Made by a program: the position numbers and the translations under genes. Shown one piece after another: positions 22,899-33,972 of a DNA stretch of 64,000 nt (position 1 is the stretch's first letter; the number at the start of each line of letters is the position of its first letter). The DNA comes from Notospermus geniculatus (taxonomy: Eukaryota; Nemertea; Pilidiophora; Heteronemertea; Lineidae). The stretch covers positions 597,844 to 661,843 of the forward strand of contig NMRB01000049.1 of the NCBI GenBank assembly GCA_002633025.1. The letters are read 5' to 3'. The notes under the pieces are model-generated. The model did no database searches, had not been told where the DNA came from, and saw nothing but the letters and a program-made list of their open reading frames with translations.

Positions 22899-23290
22899 CC
22901 TGTTGCCTCCAAATCAACAACATAGGATGGTACATCTGTTCGACTATGGGATGGAGCCGTATAAATGAGATCAAGGGGAAGACGCATCTCCCTAGCAGTT
23001 ACGAGAAAGTGGGGTGTCTCCCCAGTACTAGAGTGGACTGACGAGCGATATGCCATGAGGAAGATAGGTAACATAAGATCCCAAGATCCAACGCTCTCTC
23101 TATGATCCTCCACATAAGTTTTCATTATTCCTTTCAATATCTTGTTAAAATTTTCTATCAGGCCATTGCTTTTCGGATTATACGCGGTTGTTAGAGTCCT
23201 GTTAACTCCCAGTTTCTGCATTAGGCGACTGTACAATTCCGATGTAAAAGTGTCCTCAATACATCCAAGGTTAGTCCTGGGAAGGTCGCC
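22899..23290 (-). pseudogene. Gypsy integrase, second half of the catalytic core
   Basis: The frame has LMQKLGVNRTLTTAYNPKSN, then GLIENFNKILKGI, SWDLMLPIFLMAYRSSVHSS and TGETPHFLVTAREMRLP. The E in NGLIENFN is the third residue of the DDE triad. The first catalytic aspartate region and the HHCC finger are missing: upstream the frame turns into unrelated sequence and then gag. This copy joins gag directly to half an integrase and is an internally deleted element. Confidence 0.88.
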
Positions 23291-23539
23291 AGATGCACGA
23301 TTCCTCCCGTGCCTGCCTCCTGCACGGGGAACAGATAAAACACACAAATATTCCTTAGTATCAATCGGGTTTATTCCTTGTCTCAAAAACGTCATCATCA
23401 CGCCCACAGGCCGCATCTTTACACGTGTTTTATCTCTCGTTACAAACTGTAACGCGTGGCGGCGCCACCATACGGTGGCAATCTGCCTTGGGCAGGGCGC
23501 GCTGCATGGCGATACCATACACTCTCCTCCAGAAGTCCG

Positions 23540-23996
23540 TCCAGGAATCTTCTAAGTAGATCATACTGCCTCGTGTCTCTGTCCCTGCTGGATGGGCCTT
23601 GTCATAGAGTCTCTTCAATTCTGCTGCATACTCCTCTGGGGACTCACTACTCTTCTGCGGCCGGTTTGAAAACCGGGCACCGTAGGTCCGGCTCGACTCC
23701 ACCTTTCTAAAATGGCTTTCTAGTTCCTTAACCAATTTCTTGAAATCTTCCGTCACTGCCGCTGGTAACTGCTCAAAAACGAAATCACCGACCGGCCCCT
23801 CTAGTCTGGGGAGCAGTTCGTCGAGGCAGTCGTATTCGGACCAGCCACGCCGTTTTGCCACGCTCTTGAAACTGTTGAACCACACAGTCCATGTCTCCTT
23901 TCTGGTAAATGCCGGCAGCTTTACGCTCCGCCTGGCCTGGTTGGACTTAGATTTCCTCGCATTTTCCAACAAGTTTATACAATTCTACAATTTTAC
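23540..23996 (-). pseudogene. Gypsy gag N-terminal (capsid) half
   Basis: The open block reads LPAFTRKETWTVWFNSFKSV, then AKRRGWSEYDCLDELLPRL, a GPVGDFVFEQL motif, YGARFSNRPQKSSESPEEY and AAELKRLYDKAHP. The W-x-x-W-F...F-x-x-V, L-x-x-L-x-G-x-A/V-x-x-F and QxxxEsxxeY-x-xELkrL patterns are those of the retrotransposon gag capsid domain. The frame opens without a convincing ATG (a TAG lies just upstream at the 24.0 kb end), so its 5' end is lost. It runs into partial integrase with the pol middle deleted. Confidence 0.8.
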
Positions 23997-24035
23997 GATT
24001 TACACGTAAAGATAAATCCAGCGTATGTGGTGGCA

Positions 24036-24155
24036 TTATTCAAGAATGCAAATGGCAGACAGAGACTCCTTCATAGTACCTAACAGAAGGGAGTAGCCAT
24101 TCTTGCCTCCAATCCTCTCTGCAGCGTGTAAAGCTCCGATCTCATCTGCATGTTT
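24036..24155 (-). pseudogene. Unknown protein, C-terminal piece split by a MULE
   Basis: The frame reads KHADEIGALHAAERIGGKNG, then YSLLLGTMKESLS, and ends at TAA (24036). It continues in frame from the piece at 25119-25508 once the 945-bp insertion and one copy of its 9-bp duplication are discounted. I do not recognise the family. It abuts the gypsy gag remnant. Confidence 0.55.
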
Positions 24156-24164
24156 CATCATGTC

Positions 24165-25109
24165 GGCTTGTTGTACTTGACTCGATGACGGGAAGACTCG
24201 ATGGCGCGATGACTCGATGACCGCCAAAATTATTCAATCAAATTCAGCTGGTTATTTCTAAGAAGTGGTATGGATCAACGGCGGAACTGGACCGACGTTG
24301 TGTCCCCAGCTACCAAGAAGTGTATAGTGAGGTTGATATTCAGCGTAAATCATGAAATGAAGGGTAGCCTCGAACTAGGCCTATAGCTCCTAAGTCCTTG
24401 AGAATTTACTATGGGTCCCTTTTGAAAAGTTGTTGGAATTGGTCTTGTCTCCCTATTGCACACCCCGCAGGAGGTATAGCGGTAATTTTCAGCCCTTTTG
24501 AGCAATGATCCTACTGCATGTTCTATGCCGGAAGTTTCCCAATGTGTCAGAGCTGCCAGGCAAAAAGTAAATTCATGAAAATGACGAAATGCACCCGGGT
24601 TGTTCATGTACTTCATGACGTCATCAGTTTTGTGGTCACTTGCATCTTGGCAAGACGCACGTGACAATCTTGGACGAAAAGTTTCAGATCTTGGAACAAA
24701 TTTTTACAATTCTTTGATATTTTTTATTATGTAATGAAAATTAAATTCTTGGACTGTACTTCTTCAAAACACTTTAACAAAAAAAAACAGTTTTGAATGA
24801 ATTCCGCTGCTTCACGCACAACCACAATCATGCATTCTAAACGCCAATGACGTCACGGTTTTAGAGTTATACTAAACATGGGAATAGGTATGTGGTTTAA
24901 CATGTCTATAAAAATATGGTATAAATAAAAATATGCCAGAGGTGGCTTATTTCATCTTCCTAAAAATGTTGCATCGTAACCCAGTGTTTTGAAGTGGAAC
25001 TCGAATTAAAATAAGGCATGCACCCATCAATATACAGGAAATTTAATTGGCCTTCTTCGCGCCTTCGAGTCATCGCGCCATCGAGTCATCGAGTCAAGTA
25101 CAACAAGCC
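24165..25109. mobile_element. Mutator-like element (945 bp) with 9-bp target duplication
   Basis: The inverted ends start GGCTTGTTGTACTTGACTCG and continue through ATGACTCGATGGCGCGATGACTCGA-type words on both sides. A perfect 9-bp duplication CATCATGTC flanks it (24156-24164 and 25110-25118), as in Mutator-superfamily insertions. It disrupts an open exon. There is no transposase, but a 105-codon minus frame (24350-24667) with FRHFHEFTFCLAALTHWETS and CGVC looks coding-like and may be captured host sequence. Confidence 0.85.
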
Positions 25110-25118
25110 CATCATGTC

Positions 25119-25508
25119 AACGTGAAGTGCAAAGGTTGCATTCCTTTGGCTTGCATTTAAGACAGACGTTTCGTACTGTTTTCCCCATTTCATATCCATT
25201 TGGTCTTCGTTGAGAGATTGCAACTCACGAAAAAGGTCCCCTGCAGTGTCTCGAGGAAATGTAGACAGGAATTTCAGCATAGTGGACATATGAAGGGCCA
25301 CGCCCAGCTTCATGACGGTCTTTGTAGCACTCTCGATGTTTCTTGGATTTGCAAGATTCGCCAATTCGTCATCTTTATCATGCATAAGCTGCAGAATTTG
25401 GTGCACGCCAGCATCCTTGTATGCAGAAAGAAAGTTCAAGATCTTAGAGTAACTCATCTTTGATGTTGTTTGCTCGGGGCCTGGCAAGTCTATGATCTTG
25501 ACTCCCAT
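25119..25508 (-). pseudogene. Unknown protein, N-terminal piece split by a MULE
   Basis: About 130 open codons contain MSYSKILNFLSAYKDAGVHQ, then ILQLMHDKDDELANL, TVMKLGVALHMSTMLKFLS and RNATFALHVDMM. It looks helical with no membrane segment. The reading frame breaks at the MULE and resumes at 24155. The first ATG is at 25508 with no clear acceptor nearby, so it could be a first coding exon. No family recognised. The interruption by an element with an intact target duplication suggests a recent loss or a polymorphic allele. Confidence 0.5.
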
Positions 25509-26115
25509 CGTAGGTTAGCTTGATCCATTCCACAAATGTAGGCTATTAATGTTAATCCACAAAGAATCATCACACTTCACAAATTTAGAAAATATTCGCT
25601 CAATGGTTATGGACATCCTACCACAATGAAAACATGCTATGCACTGGCACTCTGACATGCATCATGGGTTAAAACAAGTGGACAGTCCTATGCTATAAAA
25701 AGCATCCAGCATTTTGGTTGTTATAAACATTACCTGTAACCAAGTAGTGATGCGGACAGCTAGCACACTTGTAACCTAGATTTATAATTGCCTAAAGATA
25801 AGGAGGGCAAGGATCTGGCATAATGGGGCTGACTGAATACGTCATCTAACACTGAGCCAATCATAGCGCAGTTCCATGACATCATCTCATTTGAATACAT
25901 TATGTAGCTTAGTGCAGCATGTACAGTAGGGTGTACAGTATAGCCTACGTGTGTGACGCATGGATCGGAGAACTGTCAAAACATTGTCAAGACATTGTGA
26001 GAGCGTGGGGTGGGTAAGAAATGCCTATGTTTTTTCGGGGCGCAGAAGTGCTCGATTGTGCCACCTTCTAACGCACGTTGTTTAGGCCGCTTGGGATCGC
26101 ATGTAGCGCTCGATT
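25509..26115. other. No recognisable gene
   Basis: I saw neither exon-like blocks nor repeat structure that I can name here. Confidence 0.4.
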
Positions 26116-26120
26116 TATTA

Positions 26121-27586
26121 GGGAGGTTTCGCATAACTACGAAAACCGAACACGAAAATCAAATTCGTGTTCGTATTTCGTACTTTGCCAAATTTCGAGT
26201 TTCGCATAAAATACGAAATACGAATGCCCGTGACATGCGCAGTAGCTTTCGTAGAGGGCACTACTAACATTGGCAACCGCAGTTGAAGTGGAGCATAATA
26301 TGCTGTGAACTAAAGCCCGCTGTACGCGATCAAAGTTTTCATCCTACTTTCTGCGGGTTTATACAGTAAAGCCAAAGTAGGCCCGGAATCTGAATTTCTC
26401 AAAAAAAATGGATGAAAAATTTGATCGTGTACAGCAGGCGTTACACACTTCAGGATGTACCCGCATTTCTTATTTATGGGTATTCTGAATGTGTGCTGCC
26501 ATCTGCAAAATGATAATGCCATCTCTCCCAGCAGATAGCAGTGGGCATTATATATGTACAGTGTATTACTTTAAAGGCTGTTGACGTGAACCCGAACAAA
26601 AAGCCCCCGTACAGTGGGCAAGAGAATTGCAAACGCCCAGCAAACACCTCAAACGAAGGCTCATAACATGATGGACCCTCATTTGTCTGCGAGCTGTGAG
26701 GTGTCAACATCCTCTGGTGAGCACCAAGTGAACACTTNNNNNNNNNNNNNNNNNNNNNNNNNNNNNNNNNNNNNNNNNNNNNNNNNNNNNNNNNNNNNNN
26801 NNNNNNNNNNNNNNNNNNNNNNNNNNNNNNNNNNNNNNNNNNNNNNNNNNNNNNNNNNNNNNNNNNNNNNNNNNNNNNNNNNNNNNNNNNNNNNNNNNNN
26901 NNNNNNNNNNNNNNNNNNNNNNNNNNNNNNNNNNNNNNNNNNNNNNNNNNNNNNNNNNNNNNNNNNNNNNNNNNNNNNNNNNNNNNNNNNNNNNNNNNNN
27001 NNNNNNNNNNNNNNNNNNNNNNNNNNNNNNNNNNNNNNNNNNNNNNNNNNNNNNNNNNNNNNNNNNNNNNNNNNNNNNNNNNNNNNNNNNNNNNNNNNNN
27101 NNNNNNNNNNNNNNNNNNNNNNNNNNNNNNNNNNNNNNNNNNNNNNNNNNNNNNNNNNNNNNNNNNNNNNNAATGGTCACAAAACATGTGACGTAATCTC
27201 CCTGGCACCCCTATCGAGCCGATTGAGTAGCGCCATCCATGAATTAGATCTTGGCCAATAGACTGACAGACCTTATTACATTATGCCGAAGGCGTGGTGA
27301 CGAAAATCATTCTCCAAGCGTGGGGTAGATTGGTGGTAGGGGCATTCATAGTGTTAGACTGTAGTGTGGAGACATTTCGTTGGAGAATATCGTACTGTAC
27401 GTCGCCGCATAAGTAATTTTTGTCCGTTATGTCGCTTAGCTGCAAGATACCTAATAGGACTAACCATTGCATTTTCGAAGTGACGAACTGCGAACTTTCC
27501 CCGACGAACTTGGGAAGACAAAAATTGATGACATATCACGCAATTCGTGCTCGTTTTTCGTAGTTCGTGAGGATGCGAAACCTCCC
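26121..27586. mobile_element. TIR element GGGAGGTTTCGCA with TATTA duplication
   Basis: The ends pair as GGGAGGTTTCGCAT and ATGCGAAACCTCCC. TATTA is present on both flanks (26116-26120 and 27587-27591). Subterminal regions are full of CGAACACGAA, CGTATTTCG and CGAACTTCG words in both orientations. A 434-base gap (26738-27171) lies inside, so a transposase cannot be excluded. The size and TTA-containing duplication would fit a PIF/Harbinger or ISL2EU-like element, but this is a guess. Confidence 0.7.
26738..27171. other. Assembly gap (434 N)
   Basis: Unresolved bases inside the GGGAGGTTTCGCA element. Confidence 0.99.
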
Positions 27587-27774
27587 TATTATGAGAGCGA
27601 CCCGAAGTCCTGGGGACGACCTCGGTGACCCGGCATTTGTTCTGACACAGACACGTACGTGAAGTAGGCTACGCACGTCCCCATGTGTGCGTAACACTAA
27701 TACATAATGCCGAGAAGGGAAATGAAGCCGAGATTGAAAGTATTGCACAGGCTCATGCAAGACTCACCTGCTGT

Positions 27775-28260
27775 TAGCATTGATCTTCTCTGACACAACA
27801 TGATACTTGCTGCCAGGCAGGTGGTCCTCCAGGAAGTTCTCCGTTTTTGCTTTAACACTTTTCAAAATTGATTTCATAGCCGCAACTTCCATGTCTGTCT
27901 TCTAGCCAATGACATGAATGAAGCTTTTCAGAACTATGTCATCTCTGTGGATTAGTTCAGGTTTATCATCAATCAGAACACCAGAACCATCAAAGAGGGG
28001 ATCCAGACTTTCAGCCCATACTCCAAGTTTCTTCACTATTTCTTCCAAATATGTGACCCTCCACAGCAAAACCAGTCGCATGTCGCTCGGAAGATGAGCC
28101 GCAATGAACTATGATGAGGCACTACACCCAGCCTCCCCTTCATGCCAGACAATTGAAATATTTTTCCTTTTGTCTCCTTTCTTTTTGTTGCCAACCGCTG
28201 CAAATGTTTCATGTAATGCAGTTATACGACGTGTAAATACTGCTGTCTTAAAAGTCCCGG
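27775..28260 (-). pseudogene. Decayed ORF of a recurrent transposon-associated family
   Basis: One minus frame runs through the block with two in-frame stops, near 28109 and 27904. It contains ISIVWHEGEAGCSASS, a stop, then MRLVLLWRVTYLEEIVKKLG, VWAESLDPLFDGSGVLIDD, a stop, and EVAAMKSILKSVKAKT with a SKYHVVSEK motif. From memory, this order (D-M-R-L, LLWRVxYLEE, LGVWA-x-x-LDPLFD, E-V-x-x-M-K-S-I-L-K) is typical of uncharacterised proteins found in many copies in fish and invertebrates. A GTGAGT donor-like site closes the block. Non-functional here. Confidence 0.5.
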
Positions 28261-28839
28261 AATTCTAGGAAGCATAATCACTTTCTGCAAATCTACAGAA
28301 CGTATTGAGACACTTGGTTCAATCTCCTTTGAGTCATCCTATACAGATTCCTAGCCATCTCGGCCTTTTCGAAGTGCGATTTCCATTTTTTGCAAATATC
28401 GCGCTCTTCCATGTTATCATAATATTCTGGACTCCAATGTACACACTAACCCCATTAGTGAGGAATCGCCCCATGTACTTACTGATAATGGTTGATCTTT
28501 TACAAATATCCGGATAGGAGCATCTTCTGTGGGCTCTGGCAGTCTTCGTTTGAGAAAGAAGCCATCAGTTGGTTCCTGTTGCAGACGACTTTTTTGCAAC
28601 TTTCTACCAATTTGTCTACGTATTGAGGGTATATGTATTGGTCTGAAAGGGCAAAATATCTACAGGGGGATCATTTTCATCAATTTTAAGCAGCAACAAA
28701 AAGCCCGGGGTTTCTACTGAGATCCCATTCCCATACTTTGGGAGTCACTTCAACATTAAGGTACCACATTGATCCTCATTTACAGAATTACCTGCTGTAT
28801 AGTATAACATTATGAAACAAAGATAAGTAAATTACAGTG

Positions 28840-28966
28840 ACCCATATTTTCAAAGCTGTTTTAACGCTAAAATGCATTTTAGTCCAGCACTTGCATGCTT
28901 AATATAGGCATGCAAGTGCTGGACTAAAATGCATTTTAGCGTTAAAACAGCTTTGAAAATATGGGC
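28840..28966. mobile_element. Near-perfect palindromic MITE (127 bp)
   Basis: Arms of about 55 bases are nearly identical complements: ACCCATATTTTCAAAGCTGT at the left and its complement at the right, with an AATATAGG-type centre. A CAGTG duplication flanks it (28835-28839 and 28967-28971). Confidence 0.85.
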
Positions 28967-29045
28967 CAGTGTGTCCAAGAAAGATTGTCAAATTTTAAAT
29001 TTGGCACTTGTGCGGCATCATCCATCTAAAATCTGCATGTATGAA

Positions 29046-29300
29046 TCACTTCATGGGTAACCCATCTGGGCCATTGAAAACATCTGCATACCTACATGTA
29101 GCATCTGCCATCAGCATCCGCAAATCTGCAGCATGCTGTGTTGGTGTTTTTGGGGTTAAAGCAGATGCTTTTACAATGCCAGCATAGTTTTCCTCGGTAG
29201 TTTCTGACCACTTGAAACAATAGCTGGTGACCTGTAACTGAGCATTTTCTTTTGACGTAAAATCTTTAAGCGTGGCCAAATCTTCTGCCCCAGAGACCAT
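29046..29300 (-). pseudogene. Unrecognised open block, probably part of the same decayed element
   Basis: An 84-codon frame with TSKENAQLQVTSYCFKWSET and TPTQHAADLRMLMADATCRY ends at TGA. I do not recognise it. Its position between 27775-28260 and 29317-29820, all on the minus strand, suggests one decayed multi-segment gene. Confidence 0.35.
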
Positions 29301-29316
29301 TAGAGTTTAAATCTGT

Positions 29317-29820
29317 TTACAGTAGATAACGTATTGAGCCTGAAAGCAGCTGCACACGATTTAAGTAGAAAATGCCTCTGTTATCAGTTTGTTGCAAACA
29401 ATCAAGTGATCGGTAGAGCGAATTCGACCAATAGTCATCTACATTAATCTTCCCCTCGAAACCTATCCGAGCACGTTTAGAAATGATGTTTGCAGCGCCA
29501 TGATACCTGGTGCTGGAACGGTACCTTTTATTGCGTGGAACACATAGTTGTACGACTGTCCCATGACTGACATCTTCTCCGATTTCTTTGCTAAGTTCAC
29601 GTCTCAATCTTGATATGGTCATTTTTTGTCCAACTTTGCGGCGCTCCCACATCAGACATGTCAGACTAGAGGTGGAGCGCCACTTGTCGGCACCAATACC
29701 CGCATCTTTTACAATACACTCCATTACGTTACCAATATTTGGATGACGCTGCAGTAAAACCTGCCGCACGCGAGTGCAATTTTGCCGCCAACTATGGAGA
29801 TTTTTGCATCCTACGTGCAA
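29317..29820 (-). pseudogene. Decayed ORF, VQLCVPRNKRYRSS motif family
   Basis: The frame has MTISRLRRELSKEIGEDVSH, then GTVVQLCVPRNKRYRSS, RYHGAANIISKRARIGFE and SNSLYRSLDCLQQ. One base out of frame it continues FRLNTLSTVNR. From memory, a series M-T-I-x-x-L-R-x-E-L, GT-V-x-QLC-x-x-RNKR-x-R-S, K-R-A-R-x-G-F, LYR-x-L-x-x-LQ, S-G-FRL-x-T-L belongs to a high-copy uncharacterised family in marine animals. The frameshift at the end argues for a dead copy. Confidence 0.5.
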
Positions 29821-30794
29821 ATTTCATCGTGTGGGGTGGTCGAAGACAGAGGCGGAGACGGATTATTCTCGTGGTTTCCACGGATTGGAGAACACGTGGC
29901 GGGTGAACGGAATATCCACGTAATTTCCACAAACTGAAAAATTGGCGGCAATTATTTATTTTATTGATTATTTTATAATCTTAATATTGCTGCTTCTGTT
30001 ATTAGTTATGTAAATGTCTCTAAAAATCAATCCTGGCCACGGCAGCATGAAGGGCAGAGTGGCGTGACCCAGCAAGGGCATGGAGCCGCACCATTCCATT
30101 TATTGCTAGGGGAATCACTGAACTTTCTTTCGCCAAATCACCCTTAAAATTGGCCAGGACGTGTTGTTGATATTCTTTACTCGCTCCTGCAGCCAAACTT
30201 CCATATTCTGGGTTGTTTAAGCACGAAAATAGATTTTCTTGGAGATGATGTTATGGCTGCCATTGCTAATCACCGATTGGTCAGCTTGAGTCACGTGGTG
30301 GCGATGATCATGACACGCGCGGCTGGGCCAGGTCAGGAATTTCTGGTAATGAGGCAGCATTGTCACTTCTAAACCCCATCAGTGTGGGAAGAGGCCTCAA
30401 AAGACTCATCCCAGTTCAACTCAAAAAAGGCACGAACTATATTTAGCTCAAAATGACCACCTCCTGGTCTCAACAATAGCCATCCTCGGAACTCCTCCTC
30501 TTCCCTCAGTTTGCTACTCAACACGTACCGGTACGGTAAACCATCACAAACAACTGTGAGCCACTTAAGGTGAGATGTTCTTCATTGCAGTTTTCGCAGT
30601 ACTGTTCGATATTGGCTTGGCATCCGACTTCTCGAAGGCCAATCCTGGGTGAACTGTATGAATTCAGATTTGTGTCTAATGGGTCGCCAATAACCACTTA
30701 TTGGTGCGGGTTCATTACTGGCCCGATCTTGCAGTATGAATGACGTGTCCGGATGTGACTTGGCAAAGCAAATAGTCAGGTGCCAAATGGTATT
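29821..30794. other. No recognisable gene
   Basis: Nothing supportable was seen apart from short palindromic ACCGGTAC words. Confidence 0.4.
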
Positions 30795-32221
30795 CTGTGG
30801 GAATTTCGTGAAGAAAGTTGCCGACATACCTCAATCGAAAGAGTATCACGTCCTGAACAAGAAAATCTTTGCCGGCACTTTGGCATTTTCTTTTGATAGG
30901 AATATGGGCGGTTTCCATGGCAACCAACCATGAAAATCGCATTTTTTGTGAAATGCTGATTTCTGAGCCCTTGGCAATGATATTTTGTTCGCTCAAGTAG
31001 CTATTTATATTTAACACCATCCCGGCTAAAATCCTATATCATCGTCAAGTTCATCCGGGTCAAGGTCATTCCAAAAGGTTAAGGTCAAATGGAAATTTTG
31101 ACGTTTTCCCCTGAAATTTCCGGACTCTAAGTTCAAATCTCGTGTGTATGAACATACTGAGACATACAAATACTTCATGATTCAGAAAATATCTGCTGAT
31201 AATTCCTTTTCTTTTGATGTATAATACATGAACCTACGCCATGGGTGTTTTGAGGAAATAAAGGAGAAATACACCATGGTGCGTAAAATAGTAGGACAAT
31301 GACTTTATCATTGGACCCAAGAGCTGAGCTTTGTACAGGAGAATGGGACCTGATGTACAGCTAACTTTTGAACGGTTGGATTTACACCCCATAAATGTAT
31401 TACCAACAGATAGAAACATGGTGCCTCGTAATCATATAAGCATGTTTTTAGTAATTTTTAACTGGTTACGTAATTGGAAACGGCGTTTTTATGTATTTTG
31501 ACCCATTTTGTGTTAATTTGCATAAAAAACGTCATTTCTTATTACATAACTACTGAAAACTAAAAAGAACATGCCTGTCTGCTTCTGAGGCACCATGTTT
31601 CTATCTTTTGGTAATACATTTATGGGGTGTAAATCCAACCGTTCAAAAGTTAGCTGTACATCGGGTCCCATTCTCCTGTACAAAGCTCAGTTCTTGGGTA
31701 CAATGATAAAGTCATTGTCCTACTATTTTACGCACCATGGTGTATTTCTCCTTTATTTCCTCAAAACACCCATGGCGTAGGTTCATGTATTATACATCAA
31801 AAGAAAAGGCATTATCAGCAGATATTTTCTAAACCATGAAGTATTTGTTATTTCTCAGTATGTTCATACACACGAGATTTGAACTTAAGAGTCTGGAAAT
31901 TTCAGGGGAAAACGTCAAAATTTCCATTTGACCTGAACCTTTTGGAATGACCTTGACCCGGATGAACTTGACGATGATATAGGATTTTAGCCGGGATGGT
32001 GTTAAATATAAATAGCCACTTGAGCGAACAAAATATCATTGCCAAGGGCTCAGAAATTGGCATTTAACAAAAAATGCGATTTTCATGGTTGGTTGCCATG
32101 GAAACCGCCCATATTCCTATCAAAAGAAAATGCCAAAGTGCCGGCAAAGATTTTCTTGTTCAGGACGTGATACTCTTTCGATTGAGGTACGTCGGCAACT
32201 TTCTTCACGAAATTCCCACAG
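30795..32221. repeat. Large hairpin: inverted repeat with arms of about 634 bp
   Basis: 30795-31428 and 31588-32221 are near-identical inverted copies separated by 159 bases. The outer ends pair as CTGTGGGAATTTCGTGAAGA. The spacer itself has weak inverted similarity (AAGCATGTTTTTAG and ACTAAAAAGAACATGC). Matching translations on opposite strands in the arms are a consequence of the inversion. No flanking duplication was seen. It may be a foldback transposon or an inverted duplication. Confidence 0.85.
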
Positions 32222-32737
32222 GAGCCTTTTTTGGACAATTTGGAACCCGACTAAAAGCATGGACTCACTTCCTGAACACAAAACTTTACACTTTCTCTTT
32301 CGATTGCATTGACGGATCGTCAATTTTATCACGGCCTGTATGGTTGAATCCACTAATAATATAATGTGTGCGAGTCTCTCGTGAATGAACTGGTCCCCCA
32401 TGACTCGGCCTCGGCATGGATGCCTTTGCTTTAAGCTTAGACTTCATCAGTTCCATTGATTCAACGGAATTTTCGCGCCAAACAGAGGCGAGATGTCTCA
32501 TGGTTTGAAGTTTTCCAGATTTGTTGGCTTGTATGTGGCAAACTGATGTGATCACATTAACTTTAATACATGTATTTGACGCTAGGGCCTTTAGGACCTA
32601 TTTCGTTACTAAAAGTGACGTAGCAATCTATTTATACCAATCACTTAGCACTGACCACCGCATGCACAGTGGGGAGGCTCATCTACCTGACACATATCAT
32701 TAACTCGCGGCCTGGTCACGAGCGGTACGGGTTTAAG

Positions 32738-33399
32738 GCCCGTATTCTGAAAGCTCACTCACACCCACACTCATTGAGTATCACTGGACACTCAATGAGG
32801 GGCACTCAAGACTCAATGAGTGAAAGGTCTGCCTAACACTTGAACCTTTCAAAGACCTCACTCACACTCACACAAGTCATTATTTTGGAGTGAATGTTGA
32901 GTCGGTGGTATACCTCCCTTAGCCCTCACTCAAGTAAAAAAAAACCCGTTAATTTAAAACGTTTATTTACCAAAATGGCGTATATGTGGCTGAATACGTT
33001 GGAAAATATTGGAAGATTAACAAAATGTTGGTCACTTGCGAAGAAAATATAATTTTGACTTTGACAAGTACACCGACGATGAGTTCCGGAGACGTTCCAG
33101 ATTAATTACTGAGGTCACCCTCACACTCACACTCGAACTTGAGACATGATGCCAGACTGGCAATACAAAACCAGTGTGCACAATGAAGACCATATTACTC
33201 GAGAGCAACTTGACTTAGTGACAGTTGAGTGACCTTTGTGAATTGAAAAATATGCATCACTCATTAAGTGTGAGTGGTCCCTCAAATTATTGAGGTAACA
33301 CTCACACTCGCCACTTGAGTGTCCCTTGAGTCACACTTGAGTGACACTCACTTAAGTATGAGTGGAGTGCGAGTGTGAGTGAGCTTTCAGAATACGGGC
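32738..33399. mobile_element. Foldback MITE rich in CACTCA/TGAGTG (662 bp)
   Basis: The ends pair as GCCCGTATTCTGAAAGCTCA and its complement. The interior consists largely of CTCACTCACACTC-type words facing inward from both sides. It sits immediately downstream of a decayed exon (33400-33972) and probably interrupts the gene's next segment. It shares the GTATTC...AAAG terminus with other palindromic MITEs in the window. Confidence 0.85.
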
Positions 33400-33972
33400 G
33401 TAAGAGTGTCCTCTGTCTCACCATCAGGAATTTCAGATGGTTGGTAGCTGATACAGCCATACGCGTCGATGATCCGTTTTTTAGCTGGTGGGTTTGCATC
33501 ATCAGTTGCACCACTTGCAACTCTTTTCAAATTGCGACCGTCAGATTTTGACCTACCATTATTCTCAGCCCTATTCACCAGTTGCCATAATAGAGATTAA
33601 AAAATCCTTTCCCAAGGCACTCGCCATCTATAACACCTTTGAACGACTTGGGATATTTGATGTGTTGTGTGTTCAAGGTCTTTTTTGCGGGGCTGCTCCA
33701 CCACCTTCATGATATCGTCAGTGATGATCCGAACCATCTCCCGATGCAAAGCAATCCGTGGCCTTCCCTCACTTTTCATGCCATTCATTAGAACACGGGA
33801 CATATTGTCCCATGGCACCTGATATTCTCGCGACCAATTCGGCCGATTGTTCGGGGAAAGAATGACAGCTGGTCTTTTGATTGCCCGGCGGCGGCTGGTA
33901 CTGGGGATGCCAATGGTTCAGATGGTGCAGTTGAGGTGCTGTTCTCGGAAGGACTTGACTCAGCTGGTTGTC
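33400..33972 (-). pseudogene. Second exon of a SAM-associated gene (VPW and YGC motifs), frameshifted
   Basis: The acceptor TTTCATGCACGACAG opens the exon. The first frame is a proline/serine linker (SENSTSTAPSEPLASPVPAA). One base out of frame comes NRPNWSREYQVPWDNMSRVL, then REMVRIITDDIMKV. Another shift brings KYPKSFKGVIDGE, and another KKRIIDAYGCISYQP with GETEDTL. From memory, the order VPW...RREMVRI...KYPKSF.DVI.GE...YGC-x-x-WQP...GETEE defines an uncharacterised animal family. At least two frameshifts make this copy dead. A second member lies at 47928-48624. Confidence 0.6.

Noticed and set aside
31234-31780. A 61-codon frame found on both strands with nearly the same sequence
   Set aside because: It is produced by the inverted arms of the 30795-32221 hairpin. 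No splice sites or family match support it.
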